DNA of 64,000 nucleotides from Massilia sp. Bi118 (GCF_918697865.1 NZ_CAKKMV010000002.1:310001-374000); one strand, 5' to 3'; numbered from the stretch's first letter, positions 8,330 through 17,054 are shown. The notes: a model not told the origin generated them from the sequence alone. Made by a program: numbers and translations.

Positions 8330-9391
8330 ATGAAAAAACTCGCTTGTGTACTCGCGCTGGCAGGCGCTTTCGCTTCGACCAATGCGCTCGCCTGGGGCAC
8401 CGACGGCCACCGCGCGGTCGGCGCCATCGCCGACAAGCTGCTCAAGGGCAGCAAGGCCGAACAGCAGATCAAGTCCATCCTGCTGCCGGGCGAAACCCTG
8501 GAATCGGTTTCCACCTGGCCGGACTGCGTGAAGGGCACCTACTGCGGCCCGCAGAGCCAGGACATGATCGACTACGTGAACGCCAACCCGAAGCACAGCG
8601 AGTACCACTACACCGACGTGCCGTTCCAGCTGGATCATTATCATGACGGCGCCGCCGGCACCGCCGACGACGACATCGTGCAGACCCTGAAGCAGGCGAT
8701 CGCCGTCCTGCAGGGCAAGGACACTCCGGCCACCAACCCGCACAAGTTCACCAGGCGCCAGGCCCTGATCCTGATCACCCACATGACCGGCGACATCCAC
8801 CAGCCGCTGCACGTGGGCGCCGCTTTCGTCAGCAAGGACGGCAAGTTCGTGGTTCCGAAGACCAAGGCCGAGATCGACGAGACCGCGGTCTTCGATTCGC
8901 GCGGCGGCAACAACTTCCTGATGGACGACGCCAAGCTCACCAGCCTGGTCGCGAGCCTGTCCGACGTCATCCCGCCGGAAGAAGCCAAGCCGCTCAAGGA
9001 AGGCGTGCCGAAGGCGCTGACCAAGCCCTTCCACTCCTACTGGGACAGCACCACCGTCAACTACGCCTTCCGCCGCATCCAGACCAGGACCCCGGAAAAG
9101 TTCGCGCAGGCCGCGATCGACGGCAAGCCGGCGATCGCTTCGGCCACCGGCGACCTCGCGACCTGGCCGTACCAGTGGGCGGACGACGCGCTGGCCGTGT
9201 CCAAGCAGGCCTTCGACGGCGTCACTGTCGGCAAGATCACGCCGCAGGTGAGCAAGAAGGGCGAGACCTACTACACCTGGAGCCTGGAAGTGCCGCAGAA
9301 CTACCCGGTGCCGAGTTCGCAGATCGCCAAGACCCAGCTGATCAAGGGTGGGTATCATCTGGCGCAGCTGCTGCAGGCGATCTACCAATAA
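8330..9391 (+). CDS. S1/P1-type secreted nuclease
   Basis: S1/P1 nucleases are three-zinc enzymes that degrade single-stranded RNA and DNA to 5'-mononucleotides. The 353-residue product starts with a signal peptide ending ALA, so that Trp22 becomes the mature N-terminus; in this family the N-terminal Trp itself ligates zinc. The next ligand His (WGTDGH) follows, and HYTDVPF, HMTGDIHQPLHVG and a later GGNNF/HSYWD stretch complete the metal site. An AAGGAATC ribosome-binding site precedes the ATG at 8330. It is 47 bp downstream of the 5'-nucleotidase and is likely cotranscribed. The mononucleotides it makes are the nucleotidase's substrate. A GTGGGCA-family palindromic repeat follows the stop. 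Confidence 0.93.
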   Translation: MKKLACVLALAGAFASTNALAWGTDGHRAVGAIADKLLKGSKAEQQIKSILLPGETLESVSTWPDCVKGTYCGPQSQDMIDYVNANPKHSEYHYTDVPFQLDHYHDGAAGTADDDIVQTLKQAIAVLQGKDTPATNPHKFTRRQALILITHMTGDIHQPLHVGAAFVSKDGKFVVPKTKAEIDETAVFDSRGGNNFLMDDAKLTSLVASLSDVIPPEEAKPLKEGVPKALTKPFHSYWDSTTVNYAFRRIQTRTPEKFAQAAIDGKPAIASATGDLATWPYQWADDALAVSKQAFDGVTVGKITPQVSKKGETYYTWSLEVPQNYPVPSSQIAKTQLIKGGYHLAQLLQAIYQ

Positions 9392-9394
9392 ACC

Positions 9395-9420
9395 GTAGGG
9401 TGGGCACACCGTGCCCACGC
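9395..9420. repeat. GTGGGCA-family palindromic repeat, copy 1
   Basis: GTAGG followed by GTGGGCAC-ACC-GTGCCCAC forms a perfect 8-bp stem just after the nuclease stop codon. Related copies occur at 10365-10427, 56672-56750 and 58274-58294, always between genes. Confidence 0.75.
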
Positions 9421-9511
9421 AGCAATCATGGAACGCCGCACGCCGCAGGGTGTGCGGCGTTTTTTTTGCACGTGCATTTACAATGTCGCCAACATTAACC
9501 TTCCTGCCATC

Positions 9512-10363
9512 ATGCGCATACTTCCCTATCTTGCCCTTGCCGGCGCCGTTTTCCTGCCCACTTTCGCTGCCGCCCAGGCCGAACGCGTCGAACCCGTCGA
9601 CCGCAACCTGCCGCTGTGGGAAGCCGGCATCGGCGCCGCCGGCTTCAGCACGCCGGCCTATCCCGGCGCCGACGACCGCTCGAACCGCGGCCTGGTACTG
9701 CCTTTCCTGATCTATCGCGGCAAGGTCTTCCGCGCCGACCAGAACGGCGTCGGCGCGCGCCTGCTCAACACGGATAAAGTCGAATTCGACATCGGTTTTT
9801 CGGGTTCGCTGCCGGCGCATTCCGACGACGTCGAGGCGCGGCGCGGCATGCCGGACCTCGGCACCTTGCTGGAATTCGGACCGCGCGTGAAATACAAGTT
9901 CGCCGACCTGGGCGAGCACGGGAAACTGCGCATCGACCTGCCGCTGCGCGCCGTGATCGAAGCCAGGGGAGGGCTGCGCCGCCAGGGCTGGACCATGGAG
10001 CCGCGCCTGGTGTGGGAGCAGCGCGGCGAAGGCGCGCGCTGGACCATGGACGCCCAGCTGGGCGCGGTGTTCGGCGACCGCCGCGTCAACCATTATTTCT
10101 ACGAAGTCGAACCGCAGTACGCGACGGCGTCGCGCCCCGCCTACCACGCCGACGCCGGCCTGATGCTGGTGCGCACCGGCATCGGCGGCAGCCTGCGCCT
10201 GAACCCGGACCTGCGCCTGTTCAGTGCATTGCGTTACGAGCTGTATTCGGGCGCGGCCAACAAGGACAGTCCGCTGATGCGCAAATCGAGCGGCGTGTCG
10301 GCCTTCGTGGGACTGGTGTGGACTTTTGCGCGCTCGGAAGCGCGAGCGCGCGGGGCAGAGTGA
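9512..10363 (+). CDS. MipA/OmpV family outer-membrane protein
   Basis: MipA/OmpV proteins are small outer-membrane beta-barrels; MipA was described as a scaffold between murein synthase and hydrolase, but many members have no assigned role. The 283-residue product starts with a signal peptide (ending TFAAAQA) and shows the family's start WEAGIGAAGFSTPAYPGADDRSNRGLVLPFLIYRG, then repeated amphipathic strands and a C-terminal strand (SAFVGLVWTFARS). The start at 9512 was chosen because the signal peptide begins there; an in-frame ATG at 9428 lies in the repeat region. It may give small molecules such as nucleotides access across the outer membrane, but that is only inferred from position. It is convergent with the ABC importer. 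Confidence 0.85.
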   Translation: MRILPYLALAGAVFLPTFAAAQAERVEPVDRNLPLWEAGIGAAGFSTPAYPGADDRSNRGLVLPFLIYRGKVFRADQNGVGARLLNTDKVEFDIGFSGSLPAHSDDVEARRGMPDLGTLLEFGPRVKYKFADLGEHGKLRIDLPLRAVIEARGGLRRQGWTMEPRLVWEQRGEGARWTMDAQLGAVFGDRRVNHYFYEVEPQYATASRPAYHADAGLMLVRTGIGGSLRLNPDLRLFSALRYELYSGAANKDSPLMRKSSGVSAFVGLVWTFARSEARARGAE

Positions 10364-10364
10364 A

Positions 10365-10427
10365 TGCGATGCGTGGGCTCGGAGAGCCCACCCCACGCGA
10401 TGTAGGGTGGGCACCCCGTGCCCACGA
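10365..10427. repeat. GTGGGCA-family palindromic repeat, copy 2 (double)
   Basis: Two hairpins lie side by side between convergent genes: GTGGGCTC-GGA-GAGCCCAC and then GTAGG with GTGGGCAC-CCC-GTGCCCAC. They end just before the stop codon of the importer permease on the minus strand and could act as a bidirectional terminator. Confidence 0.75.
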
Positions 10428-10432
10428 TGCTT

Positions 10433-11398
10433 TTAACGGGATTTGACGAACGGCTTGCCGATCGCCTTCGGCGCCACCGACTTGGCCATCAGGCCGGCCA
10501 GCACCACCACGGTCACGACATACGGAATCATCTGGATCAGCGAGCCCGGGATGCGGCCCACGACCGGCAGGTCGACGCCTTCGAGCTGGATCTGGATCGC
10601 GCCGAACAGGCCGAACATCAGGCAGCCCAGCACGGTGTGCAGCGGACGCCAGTTGCCGAACACCAGGGCGGTCAGGGCCAGGTAGCCGGCGCCGGCCGAC
10701 ATGTCGCGCAGGAAGAAGCCGCTCTGGACGATGGCGAGATAGGCGCCCGAGAAGGAGCACAGCACGCCGGCCACCAGCATCGCCAGGTAGCGGGTGCGCT
10801 CGACCGAGACGCCGGCGGCGTCGGCCGCGTGCGGGTTCTCGCCGCAGGCGCGCAGGCGCAGGCCGAAGCGGCTGTGGTAGATCACCCAATGCACCACCGG
10901 GAGTAACAGGAACGCCAGGTAGACCAGCACCGACTGGCCGCCGATCACGTGGCCGTACAGCCAGCCGATGAAGGGGATGCCGTCCAGGGCCGCGGTGCCG
11001 GGCAGGACCACGTCGGTCAGGCGCGCGCCGCCGAGGTCCGGCGTGCGGCCGCCCTGCTGGAAGAAGAACTGGGCCAGCACGAAGGTCAGGCCGCTCATCG
11101 CGATGTTGATGGCGATGCCGCACACCAGCTGGTTGCCCTTCTGCGTGATGGCGACGAAGGCCTGGATCATGGCCAGGGCCGCGGACACGGCGATGCCGGC
11201 GAGGATGCCGTACCACGGGTTCTGGGTCGTGTACGCCACCGCGGCGGAGACGAAGGCCGAGGCCAGGATCTTGCCTTCCAGGCCGATGTCGACCACGCCG
11301 CTGCGTTCGGCGAACAGGCCGGCCATCGCGGCGAACATCAGCACCGGCGCATTGCGGATCGTCGAGACTACTATACTTGCGAGATGAAGATCTTCCAT
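10433..11398 (-). CDS. Nucleoside ABC importer, permease subunit 2
   Basis: This 321-residue membrane protein is the second permease of a BmpA-type (CUT2-like) nucleoside importer, the family of Bacillus YufQ/NupC. It has about eight hydrophobic segments and the family's conserved sequence near the start (RNAPVLMFAAMAGLFAERSG and VDIGLEGKILASAF), then CGIAINI, LRACGENPHAADAAG and AGAGYLALTALVFGNW. The ENPHAADAAG loop is the likely contact to the ATPase. It starts 10 bp after the first permease and is the last gene of the importer operon. It ends next to a palindromic repeat. Substrate is inferred from the operon: purine or pyrimidine nucleosides, possibly bases. Confidence 0.92.
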   Translation of the reverse strand: MEDLHLASIVVSTIRNAPVLMFAAMAGLFAERSGVVDIGLEGKILASAFVSAAVAYTTQNPWYGILAGIAVSAALAMIQAFVAITQKGNQLVCGIAINIAMSGLTFVLAQFFFQQGGRTPDLGGARLTDVVLPGTAALDGIPFIGWLYGHVIGGQSVLVYLAFLLLPVVHWVIYHSRFGLRLRACGENPHAADAAGVSVERTRYLAMLVAGVLCSFSGAYLAIVQSGFFLRDMSAGAGYLALTALVFGNWRPLHTVLGCLMFGLFGAIQIQLEGVDLPVVGRIPGSLIQMIPYVVTVVVLAGLMAKSVAPKAIGKPFVKSR

Positions 11399-11408
11399 CT
11401 TAGTTTCC

Positions 11409-12512
11409 TTATTTCTTACCCTTGCGAAGATTGATCAGTTTCAGCAGCGCCGGACCGTACAGGTATTCCATCGCGCCGCAGAACAGGATGATCAGGCCCT
11501 GGATGAAGATGAAGGTCTCTTGCGGGATGTTCGGTTTTTCCAGCGAGAGGTCGAAGCCGCCCTGGATCAGCGCGCCGAACAGCACCGACGACAGGAAGAT
11601 GCCGACCGGATGCTGGCGGCCCATCAGCGCGATCGCGATGCCGACGAAGCCGGCGCCGGCCGGGAAGTTCAGCGACAGGTAGTGGGTCGAGCCCATCACC
11701 GAGTTGACGGCGGCCAGGCCGGCCAGCGCGCCCGACACCAGCATGGTGACGACGATGGTGCGGCTGATCTTCACGCCGGCATAGTGCGCGGCGTGCTGGT
11801 TCAAGCCGGTCGCGCGCAGCTTGTAGCCCCAGGAGGAGCGCCACACGGCCACGCCGTAGATCACCAGCGCCGCGATCGCGATCAGGAAGCTGATGTTGAG
11901 CGGGGTGTCGCCCAGCAGCGAGGTGCCGTCGGCCCGCATGAACCAGTTCTGCAGCTGCGGCATGGTGGCGGCTTCCGAGAAGGTGCGCGAGGCCGGGTTC
12001 TGCTGGCCCTGGGGGATCATGTAGCGCACGATCAGGAAGTTCATCAGGTTGGCGGCGATGAAGTTGAACATGATGGTCGTGACCACCACGTGGCTGCCGC
12101 GCCTGGCCTGCAGGAAGCCCGGCAGGAAGGCCCACAGGCCGCCGAACAGGGCCGCGCCCAGCATGCCGGCCGGGATCAGCACCCAGGCGGGCAGGCTGGC
12201 GTCGAAGGCCAGCATGACCAGGGTGAGGCCAAGGCCGCCGATGTACATCTGGCCTTCGGCGCCGATGTTGAAGAGGCCCGCCTGCATGGCGATCGACACG
12301 GCCAGGCCGGTGAAGATGAAGGTCGAGGCGTAGAACAGCGTGTAGGCCAGGCCTTCCGGATTGACGATGGCGCTGTTGATCAGGATCTGCATCGATTCCA
12401 GCGGGCTCTCGCCCAGCAGATGGATCACCAGCGCCGCCACCAGCAGCGCCGACAGCAGGTTCAGGATGGGCAGGACGAAACCCGTGGCCCAGCGTGGAAG
12501 TTCAGTTTTCAT
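11409..12512 (-). CDS. Nucleoside ABC importer, permease subunit 1
   Basis: The 367-residue product is the first permease of the BmpA-type importer (YufP/NupB-like). It has an N-terminal hydrophobic segment at residues 10-30, about eight to ten membrane spans, and the paired motifs FTGLAVSIAMQAGLFNIGAEGQMYIGG and LRATGLNQHAAHYAGV, the latter matching the coupling loop of permease 2. FPAGAGFVGIAIALMGR is also typical. It starts 15 bp after the ATPase stop and is separated by 10 bp from permease 2, so the three genes form one translational unit. The two permeases pair as a heterodimer in the inner membrane. Confidence 0.92.
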   Translation of the reverse strand: MKTELPRWATGFVLPILNLLSALLVAALVIHLLGESPLESMQILINSAIVNPEGLAYTLFYASTFIFTGLAVSIAMQAGLFNIGAEGQMYIGGLGLTLVMLAFDASLPAWVLIPAGMLGAALFGGLWAFLPGFLQARRGSHVVVTTIMFNFIAANLMNFLIVRYMIPQGQQNPASRTFSEAATMPQLQNWFMRADGTSLLGDTPLNISFLIAIAALVIYGVAVWRSSWGYKLRATGLNQHAAHYAGVKISRTIVVTMLVSGALAGLAAVNSVMGSTHYLSLNFPAGAGFVGIAIALMGRQHPVGIFLSSVLFGALIQGGFDLSLEKPNIPQETFIFIQGLIILFCGAMEYLYGPALLKLINLRKGKK

Positions 12513-12527
12513 GTCAGCTCAGTGCAA

Positions 12528-14057
12528 TCACGACTTGTGCATGCCGCCCATCAGCAGGCCGATGCGGGTGGTGTCGAATTCGTCGATCGGGAGAATGCCG
12601 GTGATGCGCCCGCCCGACATCACGAGGATGCGGTCGGCCAGCGCGCGCACTTCTTCCAGCTCCACGGAGGAGAGCAGGATCGCCACGCCCTCGTCGCGCA
12701 GGCGCAGCAGCTGGGTGTGGATGCTCTCGATGGTGCCGATGTCGACGCCGCGGGTCGGCTGGCCAACCAGCATCATCTTCGGCCTGGCCGCGACTTCGCG
12801 CGCGATCACGACCTTCTGCTGGTTGCCGCCGGAGAGCAGGCCGATACGCAGGTCCGGATTGTTCGGACGGACGTCGAAGGCCTGCATCAGGCTAGAACAG
12901 CGCTGGGCGATCTTCTTGAAGTCGAACAGGCCCCAGCGGTTCTTCACGTGGTCCTGGTAGCCGAACACGGTGTTGTGCATGACCGAGAAATCCTTGATCA
13001 CGCCGTCGCGCAGGCGGTCTTCCGGCACGTGGCCGATGCCCAGCTCGCGGAAGGTGGCCGGCAGGCCGTCGGCGTTCGCGCGGCCGGCGTAGGGCAGTTC
13101 CTTGCCGAGGAATTCGACGCGGCCAGCGGTCGGCAGGCGCATGCCGGACAGGATCTCGAGCAGCTCGCTCTGGCCGTTGCCGGACACGCCGGCGATCGCC
13201 ACCACTTCGCCCGCGCGCAGGGTGAAGTCGATGTCCGAAAGGAGGGCGACGCCGTTGGCGTCCTTCAGCTGGACCTTCGAGACCTTCAGCACGTCGGCGC
13301 CCGGATTGAAAGGCGCGCGCGGCAGTTCGCTCTGGATCGGGCGGCCGACCATCATGTTGGCCAGCTGCTCCTTCGAGGTCTCCGCGGTCTTCACGGCGCC
13401 CACCACGCGGCCGGCGCGCATGACCGTCACCTCGTCGGTGATGTCCATGATTTCCTGCAGCTTGTGGGTGATCAGGATGATGGTCTTGCCCTGTTCCTTG
13501 AACAGGCGAAGAATCTCGAACAGCGACGCGGTTTCCTGGGCCGTCAGGACGGCGGTCGGCTCGTCCAGGATCAGGATGTTGGCGCTGCGGTAGATCTGCT
13601 TGAGGATCTCGACGCGCTGCTGGGCGCCCACGGACAGGTCGTGGATGGTCGCGAGCGGATCGACGTCGAGGCGGTAGCGGTCGCAGATCTCGCGCAGCTT
13701 GGCTTCCACGGCGCCGCGCTTGGCGGCCAGCTTGAAGCCGCCCTCGTTGCCCAGCATGACGTTGTCGAGCACGGTCATGTTCTCGACCAGCATGAAGTGC
13801 TGGTGTACCATGCCGATGCCGAGCGCGATGGCCTCAAAGCTGCTGCGGATATCCTGTGCCTGGCCATCGATCAGGACCTGGCCGCTGTCGGCGTTGTAGT
13901 AGCCGTACAGGATGCTCATCAGGGTCGACTTGCCGGCGCCATTTTCACCGATCACGCCATGGATCGAGCCTTTGGCGATCGAGAAGCTGACGTCGGCATT
14001 CGCCTGCACCGCCCCGAAGGCTTTGCTAATGTTGCGAAATTCTACGGCTGGCTGCAT
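12528..14057 (-). CDS. Nucleoside ABC importer, double ATP-binding protein
   Basis: This 509-residue cytoplasmic protein has two fused ABC ATPase domains, as in sugar and nucleoside importers of the RbsA/YufO type. Domain 1 (about 5-240) has Walker A GENGAGKST, signature LSVGAQQRVEI and Walker B ILILDEPTAVL. Domain 2 (about 255-505) has a degenerate Walker A GVSGNGQSE and signature LSGGNQQKVVIARE, with MLVGQPTRGVDIG in place of Walker B. The weaker second site is normal for this family. It lies downstream of bmpA, separated by a strong hairpin with a T-run, so its expression is probably lower than that of the binding protein. No clear Shine-Dalgarno is seen. Confidence 0.94.
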   Translation of the reverse strand: MQPAVEFRNISKAFGAVQANADVSFSIAKGSIHGVIGENGAGKSTLMSILYGYYNADSGQVLIDGQAQDIRSSFEAIALGIGMVHQHFMLVENMTVLDNVMLGNEGGFKLAAKRGAVEAKLREICDRYRLDVDPLATIHDLSVGAQQRVEILKQIYRSANILILDEPTAVLTAQETASLFEILRLFKEQGKTIILITHKLQEIMDITDEVTVMRAGRVVGAVKTAETSKEQLANMMVGRPIQSELPRAPFNPGADVLKVSKVQLKDANGVALLSDIDFTLRAGEVVAIAGVSGNGQSELLEILSGMRLPTAGRVEFLGKELPYAGRANADGLPATFRELGIGHVPEDRLRDGVIKDFSVMHNTVFGYQDHVKNRWGLFDFKKIAQRCSSLMQAFDVRPNNPDLRIGLLSGGNQQKVVIAREVAARPKMMLVGQPTRGVDIGTIESIHTQLLRLRDEGVAILLSSVELEEVRALADRILVMSGGRITGILPIDEFDTTRIGLLMGGMHKS

Positions 14058-14105
14058 AGCGATCTGTAGTCAGAGTAAGTAAAGACGGGATGCATTATTC
14101 AAAAA

Positions 14106-14140
14106 CGCGCCGCGCCGGTTTTTTATTCCGGCGCGGCGCG
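14106..14140 (-). terminator. Hairpin terminator/attenuator between bmpA and the ABC ATPase gene
   Basis: A perfect 13-bp GC stem (CGCGCCGCGCCGG with its complement) encloses a 9-base A-rich loop and is followed on the minus strand by TTTTT. It starts 22 bases after the bmpA stop. It should stop most transcripts after the binding-protein gene and let a fraction read into the ATPase and permease genes. Confidence 0.9.
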
Positions 14141-14162
14141 CTTGGTTTAACTCAGGTTGTGC

Positions 14163-15161
14163 TTACTGCGGGCAGGAACCGGCGGCGCGGTAGTCGACCA
14201 CCTTGATCTTGCCGCTGATGATGTCGGCCTTGGCCTGGTTCACGCGCTTTTCCATTGCCGCGGAGACGATGGCGCGGTTGTTCTTGTCCAGTGCCCAGTC
14301 GACGCCGCCTTCCTTCAGGCCCTTGTAGGTCACGCCCGAGGCGAACTGGCCGGCCTTGGCCTGCATCAGCGCATCGTAGGTGGCGTTGCCGACGTTCTTG
14401 ACCATCGAGGTCAGCACGGAACCCGGCTGGATGTCGTTCTGGTTGGAGTCGACGCCGATCGCCAGCTTGCCCTTGGTCTTGGCCATCTGGATCACGCCCA
14501 GGCCCGAACCGCCGGCCACGGCGAACACGACATCGGCGCCGCGGTCGAATTGCGCACGCGCCAGCTCGCCGCCCTTGGCCGGATCGTTCCAGGCCGCGGC
14601 GGTGGTGCCGACCATGTTCTGCTGCACGTCGATCTTCGGATTGACGGCCTTCGCGCCCTGCGCGTAGCCGCATTCGAAGGCGCGGATCAGCGGGATGTCC
14701 ATGCCGCCGACGAAGCCGATCTTGCCCGACTTGGCAGCCATCGCGGCGGCGACGCCGACCAGGTAGGAGCCTTCCTGTTCCTTGAACAGGATCGAGTTGA
14801 CGTTCTTGCCGGTGGCGTTGCCGTCGATGATCACGAAGTGCACGGCCGGGAATTCGGCGGCGATCTTCTGCACGGCCTGGGTCTGCGAGAAACCGACCGA
14901 CACGATCAGGTCCAGCTTCTTGCGCGCGAGGCCGCGCAGCACCTGCTCGGCCTGGGTGTCGCTGCTGGCCTGGGCTTCGAAGACGTTGATGCCGTTCTGC
15001 TTCTTGAAGCGCTCAATGCCTTCGGCTGCCGACTGGTTGAACGACTTGTCGAACTTGCCGCCGGCGTCGTAGACGATGCCCAGCTTCGGCGCGCCCGCTG
15101 CGGCCGCACTGCCGGCGACGCACAGCGCCGCGATCGTCATACTGAGTTGCTTGAATTTCAT
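14163..15161 (-). CDS. BMP-family nucleoside-binding protein of the ABC importer
   Basis: BMP-family proteins bind nucleosides in the periplasm and deliver them to the inner-membrane permease. The 332-residue product starts at 15161, where AGGAG lies seven bases upstream; an in-frame start farther upstream would add 36 residues without a signal-like sequence. A Sec signal peptide (MKFKQLSMTIAALCVAGSAAAAG) leads the protein. Its Cys14 is not in a valid lipobox, so unlike many BMP proteins it is probably free in the periplasm. The family start KLGIVYDAGGKFDKSFNQSAAEG is followed by GFSQTQAV, GFVGGMDIPLIRAFECGYAQGA, DVVFAVAGGSGLGV and GVDSNQNDIQPGSVLTSMVKNV. It is first in its operon, behind the shared palindrome-promoter element. 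Confidence 0.94.
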   Translation of the reverse strand: MKFKQLSMTIAALCVAGSAAAAGAPKLGIVYDAGGKFDKSFNQSAAEGIERFKKQNGINVFEAQASSDTQAEQVLRGLARKKLDLIVSVGFSQTQAVQKIAAEFPAVHFVIIDGNATGKNVNSILFKEQEGSYLVGVAAAMAAKSGKIGFVGGMDIPLIRAFECGYAQGAKAVNPKIDVQQNMVGTTAAAWNDPAKGGELARAQFDRGADVVFAVAGGSGLGVIQMAKTKGKLAIGVDSNQNDIQPGSVLTSMVKNVGNATYDALMQAKAGQFASGVTYKGLKEGGVDWALDKNNRAIVSAAMEKRVNQAKADIISGKIKVVDYRAAGSCPQ

Positions 15162-15353
15162 GTAAATGGCTCCTGGAATCCTGATATTGTACCCGGCGCA
15201 ACGGCTGCGATGGGAGGCGGCAAAGCAAGGACCAGCCGTCCGCGGCGCTCTGCCAGCGGATTGTGTCAAATCTCGTTCTATCTTGTAGTTACGATTTGTA
15301 TCGCGGTCGAGGCCGGGCGCTTAATTGCAGTCCGGAGACCTTCAGCTTTGCCA

Positions 15354-15424
15354 ACTATGCATCAGCACGTTTATTCGTGGCAAATACGATTTTACTTCGC
15401 AATTTATTTAGTTGAAATATAAAT
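15354..15424 (-). promoter_or_regulatory. Shared nucleoside-regulon promoter element, copy B (bmpA operon)
   Basis: On the minus strand, ATTTATAT-N7-AAATAAAT (15424-15402) is followed after 18 bp by TTGCCA (15383-15378), 18 bp, and CATAGT (15359-15354). Predicted start is near 15347, about 186 bases before the bmpA ATG. Spacing from palindrome to -35 equals that of copies A and C. The remaining sequence between this element and the bmpA start shows no gene. Confidence 0.72.
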
Positions 15425-15457
15425 AGTGCTATTTTTCAGGTGTTTCTTACAGAAAAC

Positions 15458-15475
15458 CACACGTCTTGGCGTGTG
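15458..15475 (-). terminator. Small hairpin after the alpha/beta hydrolase gene
   Basis: CACACG-N6-CGTGTG forms a 6-bp stem followed on the minus strand by GGTTTTCT. It lies 28 bases past the hydrolase stop codon and just upstream of the bmpA promoter element, so it probably shields that promoter from read-through. The short stem makes it a modest terminator. Confidence 0.5.
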
Positions 15476-15503
15476 CGTAATGACAACAAAGCCGGAAAAC
15501 GAC

Positions 15504-16613
15504 TTACTTGCCTGAGAGAGGAAGTTCGGCCGTGACCGCCGCCAGCGGCAGCACGGCCAGGCCGGAAACGGCGATCGGCGCCGCCTCGGTGGCCACTGCG
15601 ATGGCAGGTGCGGGAATCGCCGCCCCGGGCGGCGGCAGGGGGACAGGCGCCGCGTCGATGGCGGCGGCCGCGATGGCAGGAGCGGGAATGATGCCGGCCG
15701 AAACGGCGATGGGCTGGACTTCGGCCGGCATCTGGATCGAGTCGGCGCCCGGGCTGCCGGCTGCCGCGGCTTCGCTGAGCGGCTTGCCGAACTGGGACGT
15801 CAGGAAATTCGCGATGCGGCTCTGCGTGCCTTCCAGGTAGGGGATGTTCATGTGGTCCGACTCGGGCACGATGTCGTCGCCGCACAACTGGGCCAGCTTG
15901 GCCACCAATTGATCGGTATGCGAATGCGGCACCACGTCGTCGCTGGCCGCGCGCAGCACATAGGTCGGCGCCTTCAGGGCCGGCGCATACTTGATCGACT
16001 CGAAGCGGTGGCGCAGCATGTACTCGATCGGCATCACGCGGAACTTGCGCTTGGCAATCGCCAGGATCGAATCGTAGGGCGTGATCAGGACCACCGAATG
16101 CGCAGGGCGCTCCTTCGCCACCTGCACCGCCACCCCGGAACCCAGGCTGCGGCCGACCACGGCGATGCGGCGCGCATCCACATGGACGCGCGCGGCCATC
16201 CAGTCGAACAGCATGCAGCCATCCTCGACCATCTGGATCTCGGCCGGCACGCCATGCGATTCGCCATAGCCGCGGTAATTCACGGCCAGCACGGCCATAT
16301 TGGGGAAGAGCTTGCCGGCATCGCGCACCACCCAGGAGACTTCCTCGGAGCGTCCGCCGAAATAGACCACGGCCGGGTGCGGGCCCGGAATCTTGGGCGT
16401 CATCAGCCAGCCGCAGAGACGGGTACCGTCGGCGGCGCGCAAGACCACGGGACGAGTGCGGTGGCCGCTGCTGCGCGGGCTTTGCACTTCGCGCTCGACG
16501 GTGGGATTGAACACCAGGCGGCGCTGGTTGGCCGCGACTGCGGCCGTGAGGCCCAGCCACAGCATGCTGGCAAAGCCAGCCATTCCCGCCGCTACTTTTT
16601 TCCGAGTGTCCAT
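15504..16613 (-). CDS. Alpha/beta hydrolase with N-terminal anchor and Ala/Pro-rich tail
   Basis: The 369-residue product is a serine hydrolase of the alpha/beta fold (BEM46/ABHD13-like). A hydrophobic segment at residues 7-29 probably anchors it in the inner membrane. The nucleophile elbow GRSLGSG places the serine at 156; VNYRGYGESHG is the typical oxyanion-side strand, DDVVPHSHT supplies a candidate aspartate and SDHMNIPY the histidine. Residues about 285-369 form a low-complexity tail rich in Ala, Pro, Ile and Val with repeated PAPAIA/AAPIAVS units and no known fold. Substrate is unknown. It is a single gene with no operon partner; a stretch of 138 bp without features separates it from the PAAR gene. 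Confidence 0.85.
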   Translation of the reverse strand: MDTRKKVAAGMAGFASMLWLGLTAAVAANQRRLVFNPTVEREVQSPRSSGHRTRPVVLRAADGTRLCGWLMTPKIPGPHPAVVYFGGRSEEVSWVVRDAGKLFPNMAVLAVNYRGYGESHGVPAEIQMVEDGCMLFDWMAARVHVDARRIAVVGRSLGSGVAVQVAKERPAHSVVLITPYDSILAIAKRKFRVMPIEYMLRHRFESIKYAPALKAPTYVLRAASDDVVPHSHTDQLVAKLAQLCGDDIVPESDHMNIPYLEGTQSRIANFLTSQFGKPLSEAAAAGSPGADSIQMPAEVQPIAVSAGIIPAPAIAAAAIDAAPVPLPPPGAAIPAPAIAVATEAAPIAVSGLAVLPLAAVTAELPLSGK

Positions 16614-16751
16614 GCTACCAGTCTACCTCTGCCATCTTGAAACGGTCTGTGCGTTCGGGGACAAAGCCTCATGACGCACGACACATCCACAAATGCGTTG
16701 CCATAACACAACAATACCATGCCTGGCGGGAAGCTGCAGAGGAGGGCATGC

Positions 16752-17054
16752 TTACGAAGCAGTCGCGTCGTCGACCGTCTGATAGCGCAGGTACTGACTC
16801 GGTATCAGCTTGGGCGGCGTCGGGCAATTGCAGACGCACTCATCGTTCTCCAAGGCGGCCAGCCTGCCGTCGAAGCGCTCCGGCGTGCGCGGCCCAATGC
16901 AGTGGATGATGCCGGTGGCGCCGCAGGCATGGCAGCTGACTTCATCGCCTTCGAGGGCGACGCGGGCGCCGTTGATCGAGATCGTGCTCGAGGCCGAGGT
17001 AACGACGCCGTCGGCGGTCGTGCGGGCGCCCAGGGTGATGAGATGGCGTTTCAT
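16752..17054 (-). CDS. PAAR domain protein, orphan
   Basis: PAAR proteins sharpen the tip of the type VI secretion spike and can carry effectors. This 100-residue protein shows a PAAR-like start (LITLGARTTADGVVTSASSTISINGARVALEGDEVSCHACGATGIIHCIG) and contains six cysteines in CHAC, HC and CVCNC groups that could bind metal along with the tip histidines. No VgrG, Hcp or effector gene is nearby, so it is an orphan that could load on a spike encoded elsewhere. It is divergent from the YciI-like gene with 94 bp between the starts. The length fits a bare PAAR without a toxin domain. Confidence 0.8.
   Translation of the reverse strand: MKRHLITLGARTTADGVVTSASSTISINGARVALEGDEVSCHACGATGIIHCIGPRTPERFDGRLAALENDECVCNCPTPPKLIPSQYLRYQTVDDATAS

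Noticed and set aside
11520..14069. An 849-codon frame antisense to the importer permease and ATPase genes
   Set aside because: Composition is dominated by Asp, Arg, Gln, His and Ala as expected for a shadow frame; the minus strand encodes full ABC domains.
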